Source of the DNA: Sulfitobacter sabulilitoris
GTDB taxonomy: Bacteria; Pseudomonadota; Alphaproteobacteria; Rhodobacterales; Rhodobacteraceae
Length of the DNA stretch: 64,000 bases
Direction: 5' to 3'
Assembly: GCF_005887615.1 (NCBI RefSeq)
Contig: NZ_VANS01000004.1
Coordinates: 124,001 to 188,000 of the forward strand
Position 1 is the first letter of the stretch; every line of letters starts with the position of its first letter. The position numbers and the translations under genes were made by a program. Under the pieces are notes generated by a model. It searched no databases, was not told where the DNA came from, and was given only the letters and a program-made list of their open reading frames with translations. Below are positions 36,011 to 44,959 of this stretch, in pieces.

Positions 36011-36877
36011 ATGAGACAGAGCGTTGTGCCGGTCCTGACCGTGGTCGGGGCGCTGTTCGTCGTGTGGTATGCGGCGGCTGTTTGGCTGAATGCGCCGTGG
36101 GCCCATGACAAGGCCAAGCGGTCGGGCGAGGTGCTGAGCGTGAGTGCCCTGGTCGCGGATACCTGGGCGCAGGACAAGCCGAAGCTGCCCGCGCCGCACC
36201 AGGTGGCGATCGAGTTGTGGGAGACCACGGTCGAGAAGAAGATCACCTCGAAACGGTCGCTGGTCTATCATTCCTGGGTGACGCTGAGTGCGACCATTCT
36301 GGGGTTCGTCCTGGGGACGGGTCTTGGCACGTTGCTGGCGGTGGGGATCGTGTTCAACCGGACGATGGACATGAGCGTCATGCCCTGGGTGATTGCGAGC
36401 CAGACGATCCCGATTCTGGCGATTGCGCCAATGATCATCGTCGTGCTGAACGCAGTTGGCATTTCGGGGCTGCTGCCCAAGGCGATGATCTCGATGTACC
36501 TGTCGTTCTTTCCGGTGGTCGTGGGCATGGTCAAGGGGCTGCGCAGCCCCGATGCGATGCAGCTTGACCAGATGCGCACGTGGAACGCGTCCGCGTCGCA
36601 GACGTTCTGGCGGCTGCGGCTGCCGTCGTCGATGCCGTATCTCTTCACGTCGCTCAAGATCGGTATGGCGGCGTCGCTGGTGGGCGCCATCGTGGGCGAA
36701 TTGCCGACAGGTGCCATTGCCGGTCTTGGGGCGCGGTTGCTCGCCGGCAGTTATTACGGTCAGACGATCCAGATCTGGAGCGCGCTGATCATGGCGGCCG
36801 CGCTGGCGGCGGCCCTGGTCGGGATCATCGGCATCCTGCAGCGCGTTACCCTGAAACGCATGGGGATGGCGCAATGA
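36011..36877 (+). CDS. ABC importer permease (NitT/TauT type), subunit 1
   Basis: This 288-residue permease has an N-terminal span (residues 6-26), an unusually long polar stretch to about residue 85, and then five to six further spans. The EAA-like loop is around residues 180-210 (MQLDQMRTWNASASQTFWRLRLPSSMPYL). It overlaps the second permease gene by four bases (ATGA). It pairs with subunit 2 to form the membrane channel of the importer next to hydA. Confidence 0.87.
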   Translation: MRQSVVPVLTVVGALFVVWYAAAVWLNAPWAHDKAKRSGEVLSVSALVADTWAQDKPKLPAPHQVAIELWETTVEKKITSKRSLVYHSWVTLSATILGFVLGTGLGTLLAVGIVFNRTMDMSVMPWVIASQTIPILAIAPMIIVVLNAVGISGLLPKAMISMYLSFFPVVVGMVKGLRSPDAMQLDQMRTWNASASQTFWRLRLPSSMPYLFTSLKIGMAASLVGAIVGELPTGAIAGLGARLLAGSYYGQTIQIWSALIMAAALAAALVGIIGILQRVTLKRMGMAQ

Positions 36878-37713
36878 GTTGGCTGATCCTTGCGCTGGTG
36901 ATCTGGGCTGCGGGCTGGACGATCAATGGCTGGCTGGCACGGCGCCCGGCCACGCGGCTGACGTCGCTGGCGGTGCCGTTGATATTCGGCGTGACGCTGG
37001 TCGCGGTGTGGGAGGCGCTGGTGTGGGGGCTTGAGATCAGTCCGGTGCTGCTGCCCGCGCCATCGATCATCGCCACACGGTTTGCGGCCTCGACGGGAAT
37101 CCTCTGGGAGGATTTCGTGCAGACCGTCGTCAAGGGCGCCCTGTCGGGGTATGCGATGGGTTGTGGATCGGCGTTCTTGATCGCGGTGATGATCGACCGT
37201 TTTCCCTTCCTGCGACGCGGGCTTTTGCCGGTGGGTAATTTCGTGGCGGCGCTGCCGGTCATCGGAATGGCGCCGATCCTGGTGATGTGGTTCGGCTTTG
37301 ACTGGCAATCCAAGGCGGCCGTGGTCGTGGTGATGGTGTTCTTTCCGATGCTTGTGAACACGGTGCAGGGATTGCAGGCCACGGACGTGATGCAGCGTGA
37401 CCTGATGCGGACCTATGCCGCGGGCTATTGGTCCACCCTCTTCAAGCTGCGGCTGCCGGCAGCGATGCCGTTCATCTTCAACGGGCTCAAGATCGCCAGC
37501 ACGCTGGCCTTGATCGGAGCCATTGTCGCTGAATTTTTCGGCTCTCCGATCCGCGGTATGGGGTTTCGCATCTCCACGTCTGTGGGGCAGCTTGCGCTTG
37601 ATCTGGTCTGGGCCGAGATTGTCGTGGCGGCGATCGTCGGATCGGCCTTTTACGGCGGGGTTGCGCTGATCGAGCGGGCGGTGACATTCTGGCATCCATC
37701 CCAACGAAGATAG
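36874..37713 (+). CDS. ABC importer permease (NitT/TauT type), subunit 2
   Basis: This 279-residue inner-membrane protein has six or more spans and the EAA loop near residue 175 (DLMRTYAAGYWSTLFKLRLPAAMPFI). The ATG at 36874 lies in the four-base overlap with subunit 1; an open frame reaching back to 36580 is a shadow of that gene. The two permeases are similar in their EAA regions and probably form a heterodimer. Confidence 0.87.
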   Translation: MSWLILALVIWAAGWTINGWLARRPATRLTSLAVPLIFGVTLVAVWEALVWGLEISPVLLPAPSIIATRFAASTGILWEDFVQTVVKGALSGYAMGCGSAFLIAVMIDRFPFLRRGLLPVGNFVAALPVIGMAPILVMWFGFDWQSKAAVVVVMVFFPMLVNTVQGLQATDVMQRDLMRTYAAGYWSTLFKLRLPAAMPFIFNGLKIASTLALIGAIVAEFFGSPIRGMGFRISTSVGQLALDLVWAEIVVAAIVGSAFYGGVALIERAVTFWHPSQRR

Positions 37714-37762
37714 ACCAACAGACCAACGACAAGAAACGGACAACCAACAAAGGAGAGTATCG

Positions 37763-38752
37763 ATGAAGACAATGACAAAAGTGGCGGCGACCTTTGCCGC
37801 GGGGCTTTGGGGGACGCTGGCGCAGGCCGCCGATGACGTCACCCTGCAACTGAAATGGGTCACGCAGGCGCAGTTCGCCGGCTACTATGTCGCGCAGGAC
37901 AAGGGCTTTTACGAGGAAGAGGGGCTGAACGTCACGATCAAGCCCGGTGGACCCGATATCGCACCCACGCAGGTGCTGGCCGGGGGCGGTGCGGATGTGA
38001 CCGTCGAATGGATGCCCGCCGCGCTGGCCGCGCGTGAAAAGGGCCTGAACATGGTCAATATCGCGCAGCCCTTCAAGTCGAGCGGCATGATGCTGACCTG
38101 CCGCAAGGATGCGGGCATCGAGACCACGGACGATTTCGCGGGCAAGACGCTGGGCGTGTGGTTCTTTGGCAATGAATTCCCGTTCCTGAGCTGGATGAGC
38201 AAGCTCGACATTCCCACCGATGGCAGCGACGACGGCGTCACGGTTCTCAAGCAGGGCTTCAACGTCGATCCGCTGCTTCAGGGGCAAGCGGCTTGCGTGT
38301 CCACGATGACCTACAACGAATACTGGCAGGTGATCGACGCCGGGCTCACGCCCGAGGACCTTCAGGTGTTCAAATACGAGGATCAGGGCGTCGCAACGCT
38401 TGAGGACGGATTGTATGTGCTTGAGGAGAACCTTGACGATCCGGCGTTCGAGGACAAGATGGTGCGCTTTGTGCGCGCGTCGATGAAGGGCTGGAAATAC
38501 GCTGAGGAAAACCCGGACGAAGCGGCCGAGATCGTGCTGGAAAACGACGCCAGCGGAGCCCAGACGGAAGAGCACCAGAAGCGCATGATGGGCGAAGTGG
38601 CCAAGTTGACCGCCGGTAGCAATGGCGCGCTGGTGGTCGAGGATTACGAGCGCACCGTCGCATCGTTGCTTTCGGGCGGATCCGATCCGGTGATCTCCAA
38701 GGCGCCCGAGGGTGCGTGGACCCATGCGATCACCGACAAGGCGCTGAACTAA
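37763..38752 (+). CDS. ABC importer substrate-binding protein, THI5/NMT1-like
   Basis: This 329-residue periplasmic protein has a signal peptide (residues 1-21, ending AQA) and the NMT1/THI5-like domain (VTLQLKWVTQAQFAGYYVAQDKG). This domain occurs in binding proteins for hydroxymethylpyrimidine and related compounds. Next to the dihydropyrimidine genes it is likely to bind uracil, thymine, dihydropyrimidines or hydantoins. AAAGGAGAG precedes the ATG. It is the last gene of the operon and is followed by a terminator. Confidence 0.88.
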   Translation: MKTMTKVAATFAAGLWGTLAQAADDVTLQLKWVTQAQFAGYYVAQDKGFYEEEGLNVTIKPGGPDIAPTQVLAGGGADVTVEWMPAALAAREKGLNMVNIAQPFKSSGMMLTCRKDAGIETTDDFAGKTLGVWFFGNEFPFLSWMSKLDIPTDGSDDGVTVLKQGFNVDPLLQGQAACVSTMTYNEYWQVIDAGLTPEDLQVFKYEDQGVATLEDGLYVLEENLDDPAFEDKMVRFVRASMKGWKYAEENPDEAAEIVLENDASGAQTEEHQKRMMGEVAKLTAGSNGALVVEDYERTVASLLSGGSDPVISKAPEGAWTHAITDKALN

Positions 38753-38780
38753 GGCCGCAGCGCCACACGTGAAACCGGGA

Positions 38781-38810
38781 AAGGGCGAGCCGCGAGGCTG
38801 GCCCTTTTTT
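38781..38810 (+). terminator. Terminator of the pyrimidine/ABC operon
   Basis: AAGGGC (38781-38786) pairs with GCCCTT (38801-38806), with an inner AGCC/GGCT pairing, followed by TTTTTT. It lies 29 bases after the binding-protein stop codon. Confidence 0.9.
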
Positions 38811-38894
38811 CATGGTCCGCCGGTCTGGACAATGCGTGATGGTGCCCCATGTCGTGGCACAGTTTGCCCAACGCAAAGAAAGACGAAGTCACAG

Positions 38895-39152
38895 ATGAGC
38901 AATTCCGATGTCGCCCAAAGCGAAACAGACCGTCAGGAACAGGTCAATGCGCGCGCGCTTGCCTCCATCCACGCACAGCGGGTTCGGCGTTCGGCCCGTG
39001 GGTATGCGGTGATGTCCGGCGCGCTGGGCTTTGGCGAAGGGGTCAATGGCTCTGGACTGATGGCCAAGATCAGTCATGGCGCCAAGCTGTTTTGCATCGG
39101 CTTTGCCCTTTTGGTGCCCAGTTTGCTGGTCTGGCAGGTTCTGCTCGATTAA
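38895..39152 (+). CDS. Small hypothetical membrane protein
   Basis: This 85-residue protein has a polar N-terminal half (MSNSDVAQSETDRQEQVNAR) and one hydrophobic segment near the C-terminus (residues 62-82, CIGFALLVPSLLVWQVLL). I do not recognise a family. The start at 38895 is chosen because the upstream extension overlaps the operon terminator; the ribosome binding site is weak. It stands alone between a terminator and the convergent L,D-transpeptidase gene. Confidence 0.5.
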   Translation: MSNSDVAQSETDRQEQVNARALASIHAQRVRRSARGYAVMSGALGFGEGVNGSGLMAKISHGAKLFCIGFALLVPSLLVWQVLLD

Positions 39153-39346
39153 GGCGATTGTGGTTTTCGTGTACGCCGCCATGGGCGCAGATGGTGTCTT
39201 GCGCCCGCGCAATTGCGGTGTTTCGACAGACTGCCTACACGACACGTAAGCCGTGCCACCGGGTTCGACGCGCCTGATTGCCGATTGGCGCGTCGCGTGT
39301 TCATGGCGGCCGGGCAACAGCGGCGTTGCCCCGCCGCCCGATCAGA

Positions 39347-39916
39347 TCACAGCACGGTCACCTTGGTGCCCACCGGCACGCGTTGGTACAGGTCGATGAC
39401 ATGCTGGTTGATCATCCGGATGCAGCCGTTCGAGACAGAACGCCCGATGCTGCCCGGCTGAGTGGTGCCATGGATCCTGAAATATGTATCGACGCCATTT
39501 TGAAACAGGTAGAGCGCCCGCGCGCCCAACGGGTTCTCGGGGCCGCCGGGTTGCGCCTCGGTATTGCCGATGAAGCGTTTGTAAGTCTCGGGCTCGCGTT
39601 CGATCATCTCGTCCGTCGGGCGCCACGTCGGCCATTCCTTCTTGACCGAAATCGTCGCCGTTCCGGTGAACTCCAGCCCCGCCTTGCCGACGCCGACGCC
39701 GTATCGCATCGCCTCGCCCGGGGCCGTGACGTAATACAAGTAAAAGCTGCGCGGCAAGATCAGAAGCTGGCCGGTCTGGTAGCTTGGCTTGATCTTGACG
39801 ACCTGCGGCGAGGGGTCGAAGGCCACGCTTGGCGTGTTCGGCAAGGTCTGTGACGTTGCAATGCCTGGCAAGGCCGTTGCGGCACAGGTGGCTGCTAGGA
39901 AATCACGTCTGCGCAT
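39347..39916 (-). CDS. L,D-transpeptidase (YkuD domain), Tat-exported
   Basis: This 189-residue periplasmic enzyme forms 3-3 peptidoglycan cross-links or attaches proteins to the wall. The N-terminus MRRRDFLAATCAATALPG has a twin-arginine signature. The YkuD active site is visible as IHGTTQPGSIGRSVSNGCIRM: His, Ser, Gly and the catalytic Cys near residue 170. The domain ends right at the C-terminus. GGAGC precedes the ATG at 39916; a longer frame to 39994 would bury the Tat signal. Confidence 0.93.
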   Translation of the reverse strand: MRRRDFLAATCAATALPGIATSQTLPNTPSVAFDPSPQVVKIKPSYQTGQLLILPRSFYLYYVTAPGEAMRYGVGVGKAGLEFTGTATISVKKEWPTWRPTDEMIEREPETYKRFIGNTEAQPGGPENPLGARALYLFQNGVDTYFRIHGTTQPGSIGRSVSNGCIRMINQHVIDLYQRVPVGTKVTVL

Positions 39917-39993
39917 GGGAAATGCTCCGGGATTGATACTGGGTTGCTCATATGGTCGCCGTCCAAGCCGTTTTTGGCAAGTCCGCAGACGCA

Positions 39994-40025
39994 AAAAAAC
40001 CGGGCAACCTCAATGGCGCCCGGTT
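39994..40025 (-). terminator. Terminator of the second cold-shock gene
   Basis: On the minus strand AACCGGGC (40025-40018) pairs with GCCCGGTT (40005-39998), followed by a run of seven T including the last stem bases. It lies 33 bases after the csp stop codon. Confidence 0.9.
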
Positions 40026-40057
40026 CGATTCGTCAGGGTCGGAACCCTGTCAGTGGC

Positions 40058-40264
40058 TTATGCCAGTGCGATGTTTGTCGCGCTTTCGCGACCGTCGCGG
40101 CCTGCTTCGATGTCGAAGGTGACCTTCTGGTTGTCGGCCAGACCGGTCAGGCCTGCGCGCTCAACAGCAGAAATGTGAACGAAAACGTCCTTGCTGCCGC
40201 CATCGGGTGCGATAAAGCCGAAGCCTTTTGTTGTGTTGAACCATTTCACGGTGCCAGTAGCCAT
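40058..40264 (-). CDS. Cold-shock protein, CspA family (copy 2)
   Basis: This 68-residue OB-fold RNA chaperone has RNP1 KGFGFIAP and RNP2 DVFVHIS. It is 64/68 identical to the copy at 27260. The 5' regions of the two genes look unrelated, which suggests different regulation. AAGGAGAA precedes the ATG. Confidence 0.95.
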   Translation of the reverse strand: MATGTVKWFNTTKGFGFIAPDGGSKDVFVHISAVERAGLTGLADNQKVTFDIEAGRDGRESATNIALA

Positions 40265-40664
40265 ATCCGTGTTCTCCTTGATTTTATGCTATCCGCGTTG
40301 GTGCGATAGCCCGGCGTGGTCGGTCTGGATCGAAGACTGAGCGCCGTGGAAGGAGACAGTGGGTCGAAAAAGAATAACGTTTGCAGAGCGCTGTATGACA
40401 TATGCATTCGCCAACAGCAAGTGAATTCGCATCGCTGGCCGGCCAGGGCGCATGACTGTGGGAAACGCGGCGCGCGGGCTTTGCGTCAAGACTGTGCGCC
40501 TGGTGGTTGAATAGGGCCAAAACGTGCCCAAGCGCGGCATTTTCGGCCAAACGGAGCCGCCGCATGGCCGCACTCGTGCCGAGATTTGATGCGACGTTTT
40601 CTCGAATCGGGCCAGTGGGGTGTCTTCCCTTTGATTCGTGCCTGACCGAGGAGAATGAAGTACC
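40265..40664. other. Divergent intergenic region between csp copy 2 and the response regulator
   Basis: This 400-base stretch has no convincing gene in any frame. The part next to csp probably holds its promoter and a long 5' UTR. The part next to the regulator ends in GAGGAGAA, its ribosome binding site. The middle (about 40360-40440) is relatively AT-rich. I see no clear operator or terminator. Confidence 0.5.
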
Positions 40665-41642
40665 ATGCGAATTCTGGCTGTTGACGATGACCCGCTTATT
40701 CTTGACCTTCTGCGCGAAAGCCTGACCGTGAATGGCTATTGCGACCTGACGTGCACCGCCAGCGCCGAAGAGGCGCACACGGCCATGGAACAGGCGACGG
40801 AGCCGTTCGACTGTTTCTTGCTGGACATCGTGTTGCCCGAAACGGACGGTATCGCGCTGTGCGCGGACATTCGCGCGATGGACGCCTACAAGATGACGCC
40901 GATCATCATGATCACGGCAAGCCGACAGCCCGACATGATGGAGCGTGCCTTTGCCGCCGGGGCCACGGATTTCGTGACCAAGCCTCTGGATGGGCTTGAA
41001 CTGGGGACGCGGGTCAACATCGCGTCCATGCTGAACGACAGCATGATGCGCGAACGCGAGAGCCGGCACACGTTGGCCGAACTGACCCGCCTGACCCGGA
41101 TCAGCTTTGAGGAACGCTTTGTCATGGCCGATGTGCCCGGACTAAGCGATTATCTGATGCTCGAAAACCATCTGCTGCGGTTTTCGTCCGGCTGCTATGC
41201 GATGACCCTGTTCGCGGTCGAAGTGGAGGGTGCAAAGGCGATCTTCCGCACCGCGTCGGCACCGACGTTTCGTGCCCGCATGGAGGCCGCGGCCCGCGCC
41301 GTGGCCGGTCAACTGGACCCAGGGGCCACCCGGATCGCCTATGCCGGGCGCGGTGTGTTCGTGGGCGTGGCACACGGGCGTGGGCGTATGGACTTGCAAA
41401 AGATGCAAGACGACGCGCAGGCCTCGCTCGATCAAGGGTGGGACAGCCGGAGCCTTGGCTCCGATGCGGCACCCGATCTGACAGTGCGCGCGATTTCGAC
41501 CCAGCGGGTCTGGGCCGCGGCTTCGGCTTGCGATGCGTTGCAGTCGTTTCTGGCGCGCATGGACCTGAACACAGCCGCCGATCCGCAGGACGAAGAGGCG
41601 CTGTTTGCGGCGCTGGAGCGTAAGCTGGCCCGTCGCGCCTGA
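40665..41642 (+). CDS. Response regulator with degenerate GGDEF-like C-terminal domain
   Basis: This 325-residue protein has an N-terminal receiver domain (residues 1-122). The acidic pocket is VDDDP, the phospho-acceptor Asp is in DCFLLDIVLPETDG (near residue 53), and the switch residues are in MITAS and FVTKPLD. A coiled-coil linker (about 125-150) follows. The last 150 residues have the spacing of a GGDEF domain (LFAVEVEGAKAIF), but the signature is replaced by AGRGVFVG, so no cyclase activity is expected. No histidine kinase is adjacent. The output is unknown. Confidence 0.8.
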   Translation: MRILAVDDDPLILDLLRESLTVNGYCDLTCTASAEEAHTAMEQATEPFDCFLLDIVLPETDGIALCADIRAMDAYKMTPIIMITASRQPDMMERAFAAGATDFVTKPLDGLELGTRVNIASMLNDSMMRERESRHTLAELTRLTRISFEERFVMADVPGLSDYLMLENHLLRFSSGCYAMTLFAVEVEGAKAIFRTASAPTFRARMEAAARAVAGQLDPGATRIAYAGRGVFVGVAHGRGRMDLQKMQDDAQASLDQGWDSRSLGSDAAPDLTVRAISTQRVWAAASACDALQSFLARMDLNTAADPQDEEALFAALERKLARRA

Positions 41643-41791
41643 CGCCCGGATGCCGCAGGGCGATGTGGTGCCGCGCGCGCAGGCCGACGCCCGCGCCCTT
41701 GCGGTTTGCGCCCCTCGTCTGTGGGACATCCACGGCCTGACCAGAATGCGACCGGGAACGTGGGGTATCCGAATGCGGGCCGGGCTCCTAC

Positions 41792-42032
41792 TCATTCCAT
41801 CCGCAACATCGCCGCGATCTGGTCCTTGAGGCGCAGGCGCGTCCTGCGAAGGCACGTCCTCGTGCTCATCGGTCGTGGGCTCTATTTGTGTCTTGGCCAG
41901 ATGCACGGCGCGGTTGATGGCGTGGTGGTCGTCGGCCAGTTTTCGAAAATGCGAATTGCTGATCCGCAGCGCGCGCACACGAGCGATCTGGTCGGGGAAT
42001 TCCTCGGCCAGTTCGTGTGGGGTGTGGGACAT
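41792..42032 (-). pseudogene. ydcH-like (DUF465) gene interrupted by a one-base frameshift
   Basis: The frame starting at 42032 (AGGAG upstream) reads MSHTPHELAEEFPDQIARV and on to EPTTDEHEDV, a typical YdcH/DUF465 N-terminus. The expected C-terminus LRRTRLRLKDQIAAMLRME followed by TGA is present at 41851-41792, but in the +1 frame. Removing one base of the GG pair at 41851-41852 gives an intact 79-residue protein of normal length. Without that, the first frame runs on antisense through the response regulator gene, which is not credible. This is either a real null mutation or a sequencing/assembly error. Confidence 0.75.
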
Positions 42033-42190
42033 GCCGGGGCTCCTGTCGGCGGTGTTGCCCCGGGATTTCGCAGGTCCGCCGCGCTTGGTTCTGGATGTGC
42101 GTCAAACGGGCTTGCCCGCGCGGGAATTGCTGACTTTTTCGCCGGATCGGAGTACACTGGCTCATGCGATCAAATGGGGGGGAAAGAGCG

Positions 42191-42481
42191 ATGCGGTATG
42201 TCACGATCACCACGTGGGAAACGGCGGACGGCAACGATTACGACCTTGTGATGGAAGGCATACGCAAAAAGCGTCTGCCCGCGCTGAAAGAACTGGGCGC
42301 GACCCGCGTCACGGTTGTGCGCACCAGCGACCGCACCAGCGCCGCGATCACCGAATGGCCCGACCGTGCCACCCGCGACGCAGCCGAAGGCGCGATCGAG
42401 GAGGTCCGCGCCAAGGTCCACCGCGAGGATTACTCGCGCATCACCGGAGAGATGAAGGGCGAGGTCGTCGCGGAGGTGTGA
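42191..42481 (+). CDS. Small conserved hypothetical protein
   Basis: This 96-residue protein (MRYVTITTWETADGNDYDLVMEG...) has an alpha/beta pattern resembling the Dabb/ABM-type ferredoxin-like fold: an N-terminal strand, a helix with RLPALKELGA, strands VTVVRTS and SAAITEW, and a second helix. I cannot assign a function. GGAAAG precedes the ATG at 42191. Two arms of 8 bases (42635-42642 and 42647-42654) downstream may be a weak terminator. Confidence 0.6.
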   Translation: MRYVTITTWETADGNDYDLVMEGIRKKRLPALKELGATRVTVVRTSDRTSAAITEWPDRATRDAAEGAIEEVRAKVHREDYSRITGEMKGEVVAEV

Positions 42482-42687
42482 GGGGGCAGTCATGGTGCGT
42501 ACATGCGCCGGTGCCTGTCACGTCAACCGTGGTGCCGATCTTTTCCGATCCCGAGCGGACCGATGATCGGTGAGACACCCTGATTTCGACCCTTTGGGCC
42601 AAGTGCCGCTGCCGTCAGGTCAGCGCGTGCGGCTGCGCCCCCATTCGGGGGCGCGGGCTTGCGGGATTCCTAGCATCGCCTGGCAAG

Positions 42688-44343
42688 TCATCTCACGAAT
42701 TTCTTGTGCTTCAGCCGCTTCGGCTCCAGGGCGTCCGCGCCCAGGCGGCGCTTCTTGTCTTCCTCGTAGTCGGTGAAGCCGCCTTCGAACCACTCGACAT
42801 GCGCTTCGCCCTCGAACGCCAGCATATGCGTGCAGATGCGGTCGAGGAAGAAACGGTCGTGGCTGATGACAACCGCGCATCCGGCGAAATCGACCAGTGC
42901 GTCTTCGAGCGCACGCAGGGTTTCCACGTCAAGGTCGTTGGTCGGCTCGTCGAGCAACAGCACGTTGCCGCCTTCCTTGAGCAGGCGCGCCATGTGCACG
43001 CGGTTGCGCTCACCGCCTGACAACAGGCCGACTTTCTTCTGCTGGTCGGAGCCCTTGAAGTTGAACGAGGAGCAATAGGCTCGGGAGTTCACTTCGGCGT
43101 CGCCAAGCTGAATGAGTTCGGCCCCGCCCGAGATCGCCTGCCAGACGTTGTCGTCGGGGTTCAGGTCGTCGCGGGACTGGTCGACATAAGACAGATCGAC
43201 CGTATCGCCGTATTCGATCGTGCCCTGATCGGGGGCTTCCTGCCCGGTCATCATCTTGAACAGCGTGGATTTACCCGCGCCGTTGGGGCCGATCACGCCG
43301 ACGATGCCCCCGGGCGGCAGCGAGAAATCCAGACCGTCGATCAACTGCTTGTCGCCCATGTGCTTTTTCAGGCCGTTGACCTCGATCACCTTGTTGCCGA
43401 GGCGCGGACCGTTGGGAATGACGATCTGCGCGCGGCTGAGCTTTTCGCGTTCCGACGTCTCAAGCATGTCGTTGTAGGATTTGATCCGCGCCTTGGACTT
43501 GGCCTGCCGGGCCTTGGCGCCCTGACGCATCCATTCCAATTCGCGTTCCAGCGTCTTCTGCTTGGACTTGTCTTCGCGCGATTCCTGCATCAGGCGCTTG
43601 GATTTCTGTTCCAGCCATGCGGAATAGTTGCCCTCGTAGGGGATGCCCTTGCCACGGTCCAGTTCGAGGATCCAGCTGGTGATGTCGTCCAGGAAATAAC
43701 GGTCGTGTGTGACGATCAGGATCGTGCCCTTGTAGTCGATCAGGTGCTGTTGCAGCCATGCGATGGTTTCAGCGTCGAGGTGGTTTGTCGGTTCGTCCAA
43801 GAGCAGCATTTCGGGCGCTTCGAGCAGCAGCTTGCACAGCGCGACACGGCGCGCCTCGCCGCCCGACAGATCCTGAATGCGCGCGTCGTCGGCCGGGCAG
43901 CGCAGGGCCTCCATGCTGACGTCGATCTGACTGTCGAGATCCCAGAGGTTTTCGGCGTCGATCCGGTCCTGCAGCGCGGCCATCTCGTCGGCGGTCTCGT
44001 CCGAGTAGTTCATCGCCAGCTCGTTGTAGCGGTCGAGGATGTCTTTTTTTGACTTGACGCCCAGCATGACGTTTTCGCGCACGGTCAACGACTCGTCCAG
44101 CTTGGGCTCCTGCGGGAGGTAGCCGACCTTTGCGCCCTCCGCGACCCAGGCCTCGCCGGTGAAATCGGTGTCAAGGCCGGCCATGATCTTCATCAGGGTG
44201 GATTTACCCGCGCCGTTGACGCCGACGACGCCGATCTTGACGCCGGGCAGGAAGTTGAGGTGGATGTTCTCGAAGCATTTCTTGCCACCGGGATAGGCCT
44301 TGGAGACACCCTGCATGTGATAGACGTATTGATAGGCGGCCAT
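42688..44343 (-). CDS. ettA: Energy-dependent translational throttle protein EttA (ABC-F)
   Basis: This 551-residue protein has two ABC ATPase domains and no membrane spans. EttA binds the ribosomal E site and gates the first peptide bond according to ATP level. The Walker A motifs are GVNGAGKSTL (near residue 39) and GPNGAGKSTL (near 358). The signatures are LSGGEARRVALCKLL and LSGGERNRVHMARLL, and the linker with the arginine-rich arm lies between. The start at 44343 follows AAGGAG. The start region is identical over 18 bases to that of uvrB at 62342. Confidence 0.96.
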   Translation of the reverse strand: MAAYQYVYHMQGVSKAYPGGKKCFENIHLNFLPGVKIGVVGVNGAGKSTLMKIMAGLDTDFTGEAWVAEGAKVGYLPQEPKLDESLTVRENVMLGVKSKKDILDRYNELAMNYSDETADEMAALQDRIDAENLWDLDSQIDVSMEALRCPADDARIQDLSGGEARRVALCKLLLEAPEMLLLDEPTNHLDAETIAWLQQHLIDYKGTILIVTHDRYFLDDITSWILELDRGKGIPYEGNYSAWLEQKSKRLMQESREDKSKQKTLERELEWMRQGAKARQAKSKARIKSYNDMLETSEREKLSRAQIVIPNGPRLGNKVIEVNGLKKHMGDKQLIDGLDFSLPPGGIVGVIGPNGAGKSTLFKMMTGQEAPDQGTIEYGDTVDLSYVDQSRDDLNPDDNVWQAISGGAELIQLGDAEVNSRAYCSSFNFKGSDQQKKVGLLSGGERNRVHMARLLKEGGNVLLLDEPTNDLDVETLRALEDALVDFAGCAVVISHDRFFLDRICTHMLAFEGEAHVEWFEGGFTDYEEDKKRRLGADALEPKRLKHKKFVR

Positions 44344-44491
44344 TGGGGGCTCCTTGGTTGCGAAAAAACGGTTGAAACCTGCAGTATCGCCCCGCAAGGC
44401 CAAGATCAAACGGCTTGATGCCCGGCAAGGCACTTTGCAATTGGGGGCACGGTGGCGTGGATGCAAGAGCGGGGCGAAGAAGGATGGCGGT

Positions 44492-44959
44492 GTGGAGAGG
44501 CTGAAGGATCTGATCGCGCGGACCGCGCAGCCAGGGCGCGTGACATGGATCGGCCTGCGGTCGGTGCGGCGCGCGGAAATGGACAGTGTCGCGGCGGCCT
44601 GTGTGACGCCGGACGGGGTGCAGGGCGATCACGCGCGCCCCGGCAAGCGCGCCGTGACCCTGATCCAGCACGAGCACCTTTCCGTGATTGGGGCGATGTT
44701 GGGCCGTGATCCCGTTGCACCGCAGGTCATGCGGCGCAACATCGTGGTGGCGGGGGTGAACCTGGCCGCGCTGAAGGGCCGGCGCATCGTCATCGGCGGT
44801 GCGGTGCTCGAGATTACGACGATCTGCGCGCCGTGCAGCCGCATGGAGGAGGCGTTGGGTGCGGGCGGGTATTCGGCGGTGCGCGGGCATGGAGGATGGT
44901 GCGCGCGGGTCATAACGCCGGGCGAGATCGCGTTGGGTGCCGCCGTGCACCCGGATTGA
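44492..44959 (+). CDS. MOSC domain-containing protein
   Basis: This 155-residue single-domain protein has the MOSC fold (molybdenum cofactor sulfurase C-terminal). GVQGDHARPGKRAVTLIQ near residue 45 and the conserved Cys in TTICAPCSRMEE near residue 120 are typical. MOSC proteins bind molybdenum cofactor or handle N-hydroxylated compounds. GTG start at 44492 with AAGGA upstream; a longer frame to 44354 overlaps the ettA promoter region. It is divergent from ettA. Confidence 0.82.
   Translation: MERLKDLIARTAQPGRVTWIGLRSVRRAEMDSVAAACVTPDGVQGDHARPGKRAVTLIQHEHLSVIGAMLGRDPVAPQVMRRNIVVAGVNLAALKGRRIVIGGAVLEITTICAPCSRMEEALGAGGYSAVRGHGGWCARVITPGEIALGAAVHPD

Noticed and set aside
41142-42032. 296-codon minus-strand open frame as one long protein
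   Set aside because: Only the first 60 codons look real (DUF465). The rest is antisense to the response regulator after a frameshift.
42635-42654. GCGCCCCC/GGGGGCGC hairpin as terminator or small RNA
   Set aside because: The stem is perfect, but no T-run follows and there is no promoter. It is mentioned only as a possible weak terminator of the preceding gene.
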